Notes under the pieces: generated by a model
What the model was told of the DNA's origin: nothing
Database searches by the model: none
Seen by the model: only the letters and a program-made list of their open reading frames with translations
From: Lytechinus pictus
Lineage: Eukaryota; Echinodermata; Echinoidea; Temnopleuroida; Toxopneustidae
Direction: 5' to 3'
Assembly (NCBI RefSeq): GCF_037042905.1
Contig: NC_087252.1
Coordinates: 24,571,401-24,635,400 of the forward strand
DNA: 64,000 nucleotides
Shown here: positions 28,040 through 41,300 of the stretch, one piece after another
Position numbering within the stretch: position 1 is the first letter of the stretch
Layout of the letters: every line of letters begins with the position of its first letter
Position numbers and translations under genes: made by a program

Positions 28040-30607
28040 TTTGTATGTACCACCTGACACTTCATCATGTGATTGATCACGTGACAACACCATGCAGGTT
28101 TTACCAGTCAAAGGATATCCAGTGAGTCACTCATCACCTGATATTTAAATAATGTTATTGATCATGTGACTACCATGCCAGGTCATAGACATGATGAGAC
28201 ATTGCGTAGCTCGGGTTTTTACCATTCAAAGGATGTCCAGTGCTCACCTGATACCCAGGTCATGTGATTGATCATGTGACTGAACCATTCCTGTGATTCC
28301 AGATCCTATCTTTCATATTGGCCAATCTGTGAATGAAACATGTTTTTTTACAGGGTATGTTGTTTAGAAATGTTCTATTACTCAGAATTTAGAGATGAAT
28401 ATTTATTGATGATAAAAGTGAACATGCCTGAGTCGTATCACTTTGGACCAGAGAAATCTGTTTGATTTACAAGAAATTTGACTCAGAAGAAGTGAATAGC
28501 AAGTGTGTTGCATAATCTGTGCCCCTCATTACAAATGTGAGCAGTTGGTCGTAGGGCTGGTTTTCACACTTGATTACATCCATCACGATGTGCAATCAAG
28601 CACACGAATCAACAGTACGATCGATTGTTAAAGATTTGTGCAACAGGCCCCAGGTCTGGAAAATTGCTTCAACCTCAACAATTATTCTACTTACAGAAGA
28701 TCAACTTAAATATGCAGACCTAACTGTAACCATCTGGATTTTTTGGCCAGTTTATGCTAAAGCAATAGACTTACAACAGAAAATGAATTATGTGCATGTT
28801 ACATGATGTTATACATGAAAATGCTTTGATTTACAGCTTTCTATTTTTATAAATAATTTTCTAACATGAAGGTCATTGCATTTGCAGTTAATTGTTGTCT
28901 GTATTCTATAATGCTATTTAAAGGATGGGGGGGTCTTCACATTTTAAGTTTTTCCCTTTGAAAATATTCAACAATTAACTTTCAGTCGTGAGCCTGCCAA
29001 AAATCAAACACATCTTTCAATCATTTTTTTTTAAATCACTTTACAACACAACTTGGCGTCAAAGGATTGCTCAGAATTTAAAAGCGTACATGCTTGTTTT
29101 GCCTCTAGTTTTTGGTAACTGAATGCATCTCTGATTAACATGAAACTATAAATCAAAGTATTTATACATAAATATGCAATTATTTGAAAGTTTCAATGTA
29201 CTTGTATTTCTTTTTCTTTTTACTGTTGGCTTCATTTCAAAATTTGTCCAATAAGTGTTGTACAGTACATTACCAGATGTGTAGAGTGTACGATGCAGAA
29301 TGGCGGATATGCAATCATTTTGTTTTTTCTTTGCAATTGCAGTGATATTTTCTCCTGTTTGGAGAATAAACATTTATGGTAAATGAAAAGAGAGTTTCGC
29401 ACAAGCATGTAATCTTGGGAGTCCTAACAGTATTATGTGCTTTTTTTCCTCGGGATATTTTCTACCTAGGTTTTGTAAATTGATATTACTTTTTTTTATT
29501 CATGGTCTTGCCAGTTTCTACTCTGTATTCAGTAAAGTAATATTTGAAGTCAAAATGTAATATAGGATTTATATTTGTATATCGTTGTTGAAATAATCAT
29601 TTGTTTTCTTCAATATTTCAAATAATTTGACATGAATGCCATTTTGCTCTATTGGGTTTGTGATTTTTTAAGTAATAGGACTACTAATTAACAAATTCTC
29701 TGAAATATCAATTAAATTTTCTTAAGCTTAAAAGGTATATTTTGTTTAATTACGTGCTGGCTATTAATGTTTTGTAAATGAGAGACACTGAAAGTATTCA
29801 TCAAGAGCAAACAATTGATTTTTGGGGAGTTTTTCACAAAGAGTTAAGTGTGACTTCAAATCACATTTAGGGTGCGTTTATGCGCCACTTTTTTACCATA
29901 GAATGATGATTTGAATCATGATTCTGCAGAATCACGATTGCATTTAGTCAAAAGTGAAAATAGGTCTTTCAAATCACAAACATGAAACATGGAAAAAATT
30001 GGAAATAGGTTTCTGTAGAATCACGAACGAAAAAGGTCGTATAAACGAAATCGTGATTTGAATAATAATTCTATGACGTCACAGGCTTCTTCCGGTTTGA
30101 CTCTTGCCAAGCTCAAGGCATGCGCTATTATATGTGTCACATGCATTTAACTTCATGTTCTGTGTTGGTCATCGCATCATCCACTGCTTTTCTTTTTTTG
30201 TCATGGCTTTAACTTCCAGTTCTAGTTAATGAATTAACTGGACAGACAATGATCTCAATTTGGCAGTCGATGGATTTCTTACTAGTGGGTCTCGCGTGCT
30301 GCGACGCCACTTCTGGCGTCCACAACACACAACTTCTATAGCTTGATTTTTCTGTGCGTGGCGGCATCTACAGTGTAATGAGTAACTATTATCCAGAGTT
30401 GTGAGAGTGCATCTTTTTAGCTAATATCAGCTATTTTTGCTCTTGAATTTCAGCTTAATTTCAGCTTTGTTTAGCTTTCCTTTGTACTGTGGGAGCTCTT
30501 CCAATTTCAGCTTTCTTCAGCTCTTTTAATTTGTGATCACTCACATCCCTACTTATTATACATGCATAAATTTCAGATATTGTCTGCATTGCTTCTGAGT
30601 AACAAAC
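28040..30607. other. Intergenic region after CEP164, no gene recognised
   Basis: Presumed CEP164 3' UTR and flank. 28060-28290 has three repeats of gtgattgatcatgtgac-type sequence. An aataaa at about 29365 and another near 33727 could be polyadenylation signals, but nothing in the sequence decides between them. Minor palindromic tracts at 29865-30075. Confidence 0.5.
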
Positions 30608-31297
30608 TTAAAGGGGAATGAAACCTTTGGAACTAGTAGGCCTGTGTCAAAACAGAAAAATCTAAGAATAAGAACAAAGAAAGTTTGAGAAAAATCGGAC
30701 AAATAATTAGAAAGTTATGAGCATATGAATATTGCAATCACTAATGCCATGGAAAAAATCAAAGAATAAGAACAAAGAAAGTTTGAGAAAAATCGGACAA
30801 ATAATTAGAAAGTTATGAGCATATGAATATTGCAATCACTAATGCCATGGAGATCCTCTCATTGGCAATGCGACAAGGATGTGTGATGTCACATGTGAAC
30901 AACTTTCCCTTTGATGGACTATAAAATACCCCCAAAATGTCTCTTTTTGCGTTTTCTTATGGTGATACAAACTCTTTATCCATGATGTATTCTTTAAAAA
31001 TCTGTATTATATGCCCTCCTATAGAAAGAACACATGATCTACTGATAGATGTGATAAAAGAGGTAGTTTAAGTGAAATATATACTAAAGTAATGGGAAGA
31101 GTTGTTCACAAGTGACATCACACATCTTTGTCACATTGCCAATGTGAGGATCTCCATAGCATTAGTAATCGCAATATTCAAATGCTCATAACTTTCTCAT
31201 TATTTGTCAGATTTTTCTCAAACTTTCGTTGATCTGTTTCTTTGCTTTTTCTGTTTTCACACAAGCTATCTTGTTCCAAAGGTTCATTCTCCTTTAA
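30608..31297. repeat. Foldback element with internal 114-bp tandem duplication
   Basis: Ends are inverted repeats (ttaaaggggaatgaaacctttggaa / ttccaaaggttcattctccttt). The left arm holds a near-exact duplication: aagaacaaagaaagtttgag ... tcactaatgccatgga occurs twice between 30665 and 30850. The right arm (31130-31250) has a single inverted copy, so the duplication postdates the element. Confidence 0.82.
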
Positions 31298-31341
31298 AAA
31301 TCTATCAAAATTTTATTCAAGTCCAAGGAAACTCACACCCA

Positions 31342-31644
31342 TTGGCCCGTATTCTGAAGTCAGGTTTAAATTAAACCCTAGTTTAAGGTTGTGGTTTTGC
31401 TATGGAGAGCCCATTGGCCGGGGCACCAATCCCTAACAGTACGCATTCAATTTATTAACTCATACCAAATTGTTCATAATTGTTTGGGAATGATAACTGA
31501 AGTATTTTTCTTATGAAAGCCAAAGGAAACAAAATTGTAAACATAAGAAATATACAATATAAACAGAATTTTTGGCTTCCCATAATTTTAGGACAGAGTT
31601 AGACCGTGGTCTAAGTTAAACCTGACTTCAGAATATGGTCCATT
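31342..31644. repeat. Foldback MITE family B, copy 2
   Basis: ggcccgtattctgaagtcagg at the start; cctgacttcagaatatggtcc at the end; same interior as other copies (gagttagaccgtggtctaag). Confidence 0.88.
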
Positions 31645-31727
31645 ATGATAAAACAGGACAAACTTGGGTATCTCATTTAGCATAACATAAGGACAGGACA
31701 CCATTGCTTGTAAAGTTGTACGTAATT

Positions 31728-32822
31728 TTAACAAGTGGAATGCCTCTGGCGGTCTCACCTGCATCACGCGATTCAATATAGTAGCAGTGCTGACTTTGAA
31801 AACTACTATAACTCGCACAAGATGTTCAGTGATACTTGGTTACTCTTATGTCCACGTTTTATGAATTAGACCAATACACTTACAGAGATATGATGGTAAT
31901 TCAACAAATACCCCCAACATGGCCAAAGTTCATTGACCTTACATGGACTTTGACCTTGAACATGTGACCTAAATCTCGCACAGGATGTTCAGTGATACTT
32001 GATTACTCTTATGTCCAAGTTTTATGAACTAGACCAATATACTTTCAAAGTTATGATGGTAATTTAACAAATACCCCAATTTTGCCAAAGTTCATTGACC
32101 CTAAATGACCTTTGACCTTAATCATGTGACCTGAAACTTGCACAGGATGTTCAGTGATACTTGATTACTATCATGTCCAAGTTTCATGAATCAGATCCAT
32201 AAAATTTCAAAGTTATGATGGTAATTCAACAGATACCCCCATTATGGCCACAGTTCATTGACCTTTGACCTTGGTCATGTGACCTGAAATGTGCACAGGA
32301 TGTTCAGTGATACTTGATTACTCTTATGTCCAAGTTTTATGAACTAGACCAATATACTTTCAAAGTTATGATGGTAATTCAACAGATACCCCCAATTCGG
32401 CCAAAGTTCATTGACCCTAAATGACATTTGACCTTGGTCATGTGATGTGAAACTCATGCAGGATGTTCAGTGATACTTGATTAACCTTATGTCCAAGTTT
32501 CATGAACTAGGTCCATATATTTTCTAAGTTATGATGAAATTTCAAAAACTTAACCTTAGGTTAAGATTTTGATGTTGATTCCCCCAACATGGTCTAAGTT
32601 CATTGACCCTAAATGACCTTTGACCTTGGTCATGTGACATGAAACTCAGGCAGGATGTTCAGTAATACTTGATTAACCTTATGGCCAAGTTTCATGAACT
32701 AGGTCCATATACTTTCTAAGTTATGCTGTCATTTCAAAAACTTAACCTTCGGTTAAGATTTGGTGTTGATGCCGTCGGAAAAGCGGCGCCTATAGTCTCA
32801 CTCTGCTATGCAGGTGAGACAA
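31728..32822 (+). repeat. ~157-bp tandem-repeat element with DR1-like sites, copy 1
   Basis: Bounded by gtctcacctgca (31754) and tgcaggtgagac (32809). Modules of about 155-160 bp each read ..gaccttggtcatgtgacctgaaactcgcacaggatgttcagtgatacttgatta... A second copy is at 37076-38054 and a fragment at about 59838-59900. Perfect TGACCTTTGACCT motifs occur at 32106, 32259 and 32614. Confidence 0.85.
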
Positions 32823-32984
32823 AAACAGCTTTGTGAAACACCACTCATGGTTGTTAAAATTCATATTACGCTTGTCAATCCATCCAAAGTTAGATGAACA
32901 TTCCATGATTTCAATTAGTTCTTTTTCGTACATTAATTGACCATTCCATTTTATTTCAGTTGCGAGTTTTACATTTTCCATGTC

Positions 32985-33075
32985 ATTGCCATCATCATCA
33001 TCACCACCATCATCGTCATCACCATCATCACTACCATCACTATCATCATCACCATCATCATCACCGTCTTCACCA
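32985..33075 (+). repeat. CATCAC microsatellite
   Basis: About 90 bp of (catcatcaccaccat)n; the short Ser/Pro-rich frame across it is low complexity. Confidence 0.85.
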
Positions 33076-34655
33076 TCTGAACTTCATTCCAGTTGTCAAA
33101 TTCTAAGTTTGTATAATGACTCTTGCATACATGTATTTGTAACATGTTCTAGTGTTGAGGAGTACCATGTACCTCTAAGTCTTTGTCTATTATAGTGTAC
33201 ATCATGTTTTTATGTATTGTACAGTATGTAAAGTTCTATTACATAATTTATGTACTGTATTGGGTGTATCAGAAAAAAAGGAAACCCAAATTTTATATAA
33301 TTTCCACAGAAAAATATACAACTAGAATTTGAAAAATCATAAACCCGTATTTCCAGAAAGGATTTGATTTATAGTACTGTACATTCATGATGCTTTGAAG
33401 GTATGCACATTGACATGCATTGCACTGTTGTGTATGAGAGTGGAAAACCAATTAATAAAAATACAGTACAAAATACAATCGATTTAGTTAAATGTTCCAA
33501 TAAGTCTATCTCAAACAATTATGAAATTTGTGTTTTCCTTTCTTTTCGTACACACAATAGAATAACTTATACTTGCATGTATAGAATCTAATATATATTT
33601 TGTGTCTACACTATAGTTCTATGTTTTGATAGAAAATGGGGAGGGTGTTACACTTGCGTTGCTTTTTTTGCTGTATATTTTAGTGCTTTATTGTATATAA
33701 GTTTGCCACATCAAATACAAAAATGAATAAAACATCACAAAAATGTTTAAAAATAATCAAAGTGTAAGTCTCTTTTATTAGCATGTACATGAAGCTATTT
33801 CATTGGATGTCTATTGTATTTCATTGTGACAGTGTGAAGGTCAAGCCTGTTCACGGTTGTAAACTGCGCACGAGCAGAAAAAGGTCATTTGAGATAAACC
33901 ATGAAGGTGGCTTTCAAATTCACTGACATAGGCATTGGTGATTTGATGATTATTCATGTATTCCTTTCAAAATATTCATTTTATCACATTCAAGCTGAAG
34001 AGTAATAAATAGAGCCTTCATAATCACTGGTATTTGACAGTAGCCTAAACAATAGTCAAATGTGCCAAAGGCTGACAATAAAACAGATTTCCAAACTTTA
34101 TACTAATGTACTATTCTAGTCACCTGGTCTATACAATGCCTTTTGTTCTTAGAATTTGAATACTCTACCGTAAAAGCTTACGCAACATCTACATTTGAAA
34201 ATGATAGTGCTTATCCTAATGAAAAATCACAAAGGTCATTTGAGAAAAGTTGATCATGAGCTAACCCTGAACTGGCTTATACTATAAAATATGATGTAAA
34301 AAAATATATATTTTCATTTTAGTGGAAGTGCACTTTTACAATAGATTGATTTTAATAAAAGCAGAAAAATTTAAGAGAAATATTGGTGAGGGTTTGATGA
34401 AAATCTGTCAGACCAACAAGGCTATGAATTTTTAGAATTTTAATTTCAACTTTTTGGTGATTTGAACTGGACAAAGGGATAGTGATTTTCTGTTTTAAAA
34501 CATGGTCTGTTCCTTTTTCTGAATACCTGCAATACTGTTTCAAACTTGATCTAAAATTCCATTTTGTCATAGAAAATGTGCACAGCAAAAACACGAATTC
34601 TGTTTTTTAAAGGTAACTTCATGAATTTTCACATGAAAATTAAAGAACCAAAACA
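33076..34655. other. Intergenic region between the two gene 3' ends
   Basis: A/T-rich, no exon recognised. gaataaaacatcac near 33725 is a candidate polyadenylation signal for the + strand gene. Confidence 0.45.
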
Positions 34656-35136
34656 GGGCCCCGTCTCACAAAAGAGTTGCGATCGATCTGAATAATCTCA
34701 ACTATGGAAAGCCAGCAATGTCAACATCTAAAATGCATGTTAGTTCTAAATGTTTTCTAGATATGAAGTATATTCATAAGTTCATTGTTTTCTGGACAAT
34801 CTGGTGTGTTCGCCTCTGTTCACAAAGGAAATTTTGCAAATTTCCTGTAGAATTAAGAAAGAATTATGACACTGATAGATTTCCATAGAGTTACGATTGC
34901 TTGGATCAATCGTAACTCTTTGTAAGATGTGGCCCAGGGCCCCGTCTTACAAAGAGTTACGATTGATCCAATCAATCGTAACTCTATGGAAATCCATCAG
35001 TGTCATAATTTTTTCTACAGAAAATTTGCAAAATGTCCTTTGTGAACAAAGAACACGCAAAATTGTCAAGAATGTTAACTTTGCTGGCTTTCCATAGTTG
35101 CAATGATCAGATCAATCGCAACTCTTTGTAAGACAG
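34656..35136. repeat. Two adjacent foldback MITEs, family C, copies 2 and 3
   Basis: 34656-34935 and 34936-35136, each bounded by g(g)ccccgtcttacaaagagt-type inverted ends. The two share interiors in opposite orientation, so the pair itself is a larger inverted repeat lying about 95 bp after the CENATAC stop. Confidence 0.85.
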
Positions 35137-35229
35137 ATGTTCCATTTGCTGGTAAACAGAAGAAAATGACTGTCCCTGCTGTCTCCAATTAGCTTTCAAA
35201 GTGACGTGAAATAGTGTAATGCCGGAGTC

Positions 35230-35308
35230 TCAAGGTGGCTTGCTTTCCGTATGAGGTGCTTTCCTCTTCTGTCTTCCGTCCTCTTTCTTCTCTTTCCTGT
35301 ACTGGTGT
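35230..35308 (-). CDS. CENATAC: CENATAC last coding exon and stop
   Basis: 79 bp including TGA; 1 nt completes Arg. Encodes [20 protein letters not shown] then ESKPP, comparable to the basic RHQFK...SHTEKS tail of human. Confidence 0.92.
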
Positions 35309-38300
35309 CTGCAAATTTTCACAGCAAAAGAGAAAACAAAATGGTATGATTAATATTGTTTTGGGTCTCTCATAAAACTCTGAAATGAATTATCATAGGG
35401 TATGTGCACATCATGGGGGCTGAAGAATGACAGAATTCTGACTACATGTTTCTTGCTCACAAGTCAGTTGTAACTTTGATCTACTAGTATTATTTTTCCA
35501 GAAAAAAGAATAACTGGTATATATAAACAAATATGATTTTATTGGCAAAAAACATTTATATACTGGCCTGGGTATATGATTTTATTGGATTGACTTTTTA
35601 TTTTTTTCCATGATTTTAACTTAGTTTTGGTGATTCCTATTGGTTTGCCCGATAATGTGTATTTTCTGTGAAATTCTGTTAATTCCTTGTTCTTCCTGAA
35701 TGAATTTTTGTTTTGTTTTTTGCATCATAGAAAACTGGAAACTTCAGATAAGTGGAATCCTGTAAACATATGACGCATAAATCAAATACATCATGAGAGA
35801 AATGAGATCGTGAAAAAACGTTATAAAGTTAAAATTGGATTTAAAGTCAAATCCATACTTCTTTTATTTTACCTTGACTGCCACCTCCTACCCGAGTTCC
35901 ACACCCTGCCGAATGAAGGCAGCCATTCTTCGTTGGTTGGAGTCACATGATCAAAATTGGCTCCGACTCGGTTTGGATTCAGCTTTTTCTTTTTCTCCCT
36001 CTTCACTGCAATATGAAATCAAAGCAAAACATTGTTGAAAGCACAACTATTATTCACCCTTTCCACGCGTACTTCACACCACTTCACATTTCACGCTCAA
36101 GCAAACGATGCATTGTTTCCCTCCATGAAAATAATTCAGCACAGAGGAGTTCATGGCCCAGCACACAAAGAGTTGAGGAGCTTTTGCAGCACGATGCATG
36201 ACAGATTCAAGAACACAGTTTATGTATTGAAAATGAATGACAAAGCGCAGTTGGGAGGTCTTTGTCGAAAATTGGTGAACCAGAACAGCAGATTCGTCTT
36301 AAGTCTCAGAGCTTAAGAAATATTGCAAATTTGTCCAGAGTCCAGGACGAAACTGCTGTTTTGATTCACCAATTTCTGACAGACACTCATTGGTTTTTCT
36401 ATGTCATGAAGGGCTTATGACAATTACATTTTCTATGTTTGCGAATTCATCATGCATCGTGGTGCGAAGAGTTCCTAGTTTCCTCCCTTGCTCCAAATCC
36501 TAGGCTTCGTAACACAAAGGTTGGCGATTAATCACTAGATGAAATGGCCTATCTAGATCATAGTTACATGCGCATTATGCTCAATAGACTGACAAGGCCT
36601 TTGTTATTCTTACGATGTTTGATGAAGTCATCTTCTACCGGTCCAATCACACTTGACGTCCCTGTTTCATCAGAGTCTGCTGTTAGCCATGGGGGCGGGG
36701 CACCGGTGTGAATGTTGCCTTCAATGGAGGCCTGCTTGGTCTATAAGATAAAAAGAAATGTGGTTGAAGTCAATAATAATAAGCAACATTTATACAGTGC
36801 TTAATACAATGTTTCTATGTGCTGCATACTATTACCCCGGCTTTAGCACGGGTACCCTGATCGAATGCTCGAGCATTCAAGGAATTCCTTCCTGTATCGG
36901 GTACCCATTTACTTCACCTGGGTGGAGAGTGGAAAATGTAGATAAACGCCTTGCCAAAGGACGCAAGTGCTGCGGTGGGATTTGAACCCCAGACCTTGTG
37001 GTTCAAAGTCAGGAGACCTATCCACTGAGCCACAACACCTCTACTAAGGGCCACTATTCCATAGATAATGTATAACAAGTGGAATGCCTCTGGCCGTCTC
37101 ACCTGCATCACGCGATTCAATATAGCAGCAGTGCTGATTTTGAAAACTACTATAACTCGCACAAGATGTTCAGTGATACTTGGTTACTCTTATTTCCACG
37201 TTTTATGAACTAGACCAATACACTTATAGAGATATGATGGCAATTCAACAAATACCCCCAACGTGGCCAAAGTTCTTTGACCTTACATGACCTTTGACCT
37301 TGATCATGTGACCTGAAACTCGCACAGGATGTTCAGTGATACTTGATTACTATTATGTCCAAGTTTTATGAACTAGACCAACACACTTTCAAATTTATGG
37401 CTGTAATTCAACAAATACCCCAATTTGGCCAAAGTTCATTGACCCTAAATGACCTTTGACCTTGATCATGTGACCTGAAACTTGCACAGGATGTTCAGTA
37501 ATACTTGATTACTATTATGTCCAAGTTTCATGAATCAGATCCATAAACGTTCAAAGTTATGATGGTAATTCAACAGATACCCCCAATTCGGCCAAAGTTC
37601 ATTGACCCTAAATGACCTTTGACCTTGGTCATGTGATGTGAAACTCATGCAGGATGTTCAGTGATACTTGATTAACCTTATGTATAAGTTTCATGAACTA
37701 GGTCCATATATTTTCTAAGTTATGATGACATTTCAAAAACTTAACCTTAGGTTAAGATTTTGATGTTGATTCCCCCAACATGGTCTAAGTTCATTGACCC
37801 TAAATGACCTTTGACCTTGGTCATGTGACATGAAACTCAGGCAGGATGTTTAGTAATACTTGATTAACCTTATGGCCAAGTTTCATGAACTAGGTCCATA
37901 TACTTTCTAAGTTATGCTGTCATTTCAAAAACTTAACCTCAGGTTAAGATTTGGTGTTGACGCCGCCGCCGCCGTCGCCGCCGCCGCCGTCGCCGTCGCC
38001 GCCGCCGTCGGAAAAGCGGCGCCTATAGTCTCACTCTGCTATGCAGGTGAGACAAAAATGTATGATCCATGTATAAAATAAGTATAAAGCATGTTAAAAG
38101 TATGTATGAAGTATTACAAGTATTATTATTAAGTACAATTTATACAAAAAATGGAAGTACATATTTATTGTCTTTAGTACATGTACATAAAGAGTATGTA
38201 TGAAGTATATATATTGGAGATATGGACAAATCTTTCAAGAAAAGGGTATGGGTCACAATTGTAGTAATATGTCTCATTTGCATATGTATAATTTGCATAT

Positions 38301-41300
38301 TTGATGCGCGATGATGTAACTGACATCACATTGGATACGCATTGCTGTTGGTTGGTTGCGATATGGCGGTCCCGGCTCAGCCTACCTTGTTGCCGGTGTT
38401 GCAATTAAACCGAACAAAAAAACATTACATTATGATGTTGGAACATATAAGCTTGTACAGGATTCTTTATTGACAATAGCTTGACAACAATAGCTTACAT
38501 TTGTAGCAATGGATGTGAGTCCGCCTGATGATATGACTCCTATGGTTCGAACTCTCCCTAAGATCTGCACCCCTCTGAGGCTCTGCTGCTGCTGCTGGTC
38601 AGAAGTTCTATAAAACGAAAGGAGATACAGAGGATACTCGCTACTGTGTATTAATCCAGTGTTTCCATTCTTCCCGAAATTCGGGAAATATTAGGAAATT
38701 TTGACTTTTCCAGGAAAGGTTCGGAAAATGAAAAAATTCCAGGAAATTTCGGGATATCCGAAAATTACAATTAAACAAAAATTAAACGGAGAAACTATTA
38801 ATATTCAGGTTATATTTATATAATTTTTTACCTCCATACGTAGCTCAAAATTTTCCGCTCGAGCTCCACGCTCGCATTTTGTAATTTTGTTCCTATAGAG
38901 GGCGTGAAAAAAAATGCTAAATTCCGTATTAAAAGGGGAAGTTCACCATGAATCTTGATTTGTTTAAGAAAAATGTGAGTGAAGGCTTATAGAAAATCTA
39001 CTGAAAACAACAAGGTCATGAATATTCAACATGTGGATTTTGATACATCATGAGCTGCTCTCCCATATCCTATGCATGTAAATGCCATAATTTTAGTTTT
39101 TTTCTTGAAAGAATAGATCTGTCTCACAGATGCATATACATGTATATCAACATAATTTTGATTATATATCGTAAGCATACAATGTAGGTAAGAGTTTGAT
39201 CTGATATCAATGTCACAATCGATTGCAATATTCTTTTCAAAAATGGCAAATTTAAGGAATTTGCATTAGGCCTAAACAACATGGGAGAGTTGGTTGCAAG
39301 TGACGTCAAACATTCAAACTTTGATTTAACCATCTCCCTTTTTAGCTCCATGGTTTAACACTCATAACTACATTGTTCTTTTTGTGGATTTTCTTATTCT
39401 GTCGGTCCAATAGAAGTTTCCTGTGGGTCTAATAGAATATTTTTGATGGTCCAATACAGGTTTTCTGTTGGTCCAATAGAATTATTCTGTCGGTCCAATA
39501 GAAGTTTCCTGTGGGTCTAATAGAATATTTTTGATGGTCTATGTGGGAATATTATAACGACTTGATTGAAGACTAACACATGTACAGTGAAACGGAGTAA
39601 AGTCACACAACAAACCGTACTACTACCCTTGTATTATCTGTTTATTCCGAGTGATTCTACATGGTGGCAGCGTCGTGATGAACAATGGAGAGTTCAAGTT
39701 TACCATTGCCAGACAGTTTTGACAAAGTAGGAGGACTAAATCAAGCTGAACAATGGCCAAAATGGGCACGACGATTTGAACGCTATCGCACGGCATCGGG
39801 CCTGCATGGCGGCCAAACCCGACGGGGAACAGGTCAGTACACTGTTGTATGCTATGGGTGATTGTGCGGATGACATCATCGTATCTCTCGGTGTAGAAGA
39901 GAAATCGGCGAAGTATGATGAAGTGATAACGGCGTTGAATAAATACTTCAATGTACGGAAAAACATCATTGTTGAAAGAGCAAAATTCAACAAAAGAGTA
40001 CAAAGATCAGGAGAGAGTGTAGACACATTTTTCAATGATTTGTACAGACTTGCTGAGGACTGTGACTACAAGACGCTTAAGGAAGAGTTAATAAGAGACA
40101 GAATTGTAGTTGGAGTGCTAGATGACTCACTTTCGGATCAACTGCAGTCTAGAGAAGACCTTACTCTCACAAAAGCAGTACTAGTCCGGGTTATAATTGA
40201 GCAAGGTGCCACAAGAAAAAGGAGAAATTTTCATATAGTGCTTCTAGACCAGTTTTTTACGCTGAATATGAATATATGAGGTAACCAGGCTGTATCCTGA
40301 AAATTAACCCGTGAGGGCGCTTTTTTCAAAATGGCCGCCAAATTTTCAGAACATTTGAATTTTCGTACATAGATTTTGACATAAATATTCCATTGCCACA
40401 AAATTAGTGTCATATGAAAGACAAATAAATTTTCTACAATTTGGTACTATTTATAGGGGATAAGTAGGTCATTTGGCTGAGATTTTAAGTAGAAAACTGC
40501 ATTTTTTGTCATTTTTTCCCAAAAATTGAAAATTTTGCAAATACATGATTTTACATAATTCTAAGAAAAATGAATGAATTACCTTGAAATGTTCCAGAAA
40601 ACTTTATTGATATATTATTATCATGTGGATGAAATTCCAACTCTGTATCATTCTTCTTAGCAAATTTATAAGGTATCAAACTTGAATACTTCAATTTCAG
40701 AAATGTCGCTTTTTGTATGCATTTCCATAGACTAAATACGTATAACATGTACTGTACATGTATAATGTATAGTTTAAAATAGTTTAAAATTTAAATGCAA
40801 TTATCTCCGCTTTTTAACCACTTGGAGAGTTAAGAGTAGGCTTTTCTCTATCAGCTACATAAAACAAAATGTTGGCACATCAAGGCCTGACCCTCACATG
40901 GGGTGGGGGTGTCGAAGTCACCCCCCCCCCCTTGCCCTTGGCTATATCATGTTGTTGTATATTGCCTATTTGTTGGAAAAATCTCTGTTTTTTGGAGCAC
41001 CCATTGAAGCAAAAACAGGCATTTCTGCTATACAGTACAGTCACTTTGATTGCTTTGAAACCACTTGGAGAGGAAAGAGTATATAGGCTTTGTTCTACCA
41101 GCTACATACAAAGTGGCACATCGAAGCCTACCCCTCTCGGCGGGGGGGGGGGGGGTTTGCTAAATATTGCCAATTTATTTGAAAATTCACAATTTTGGAC
41201 TCAACATTGAGGCCAAAAATCGTTTGTGCTTTGTTGTACACCCCATTTTATTGATTTGAAACCACTTAGAGAGGAAAGAGTAGAGTTTGTTCTACCAGCT

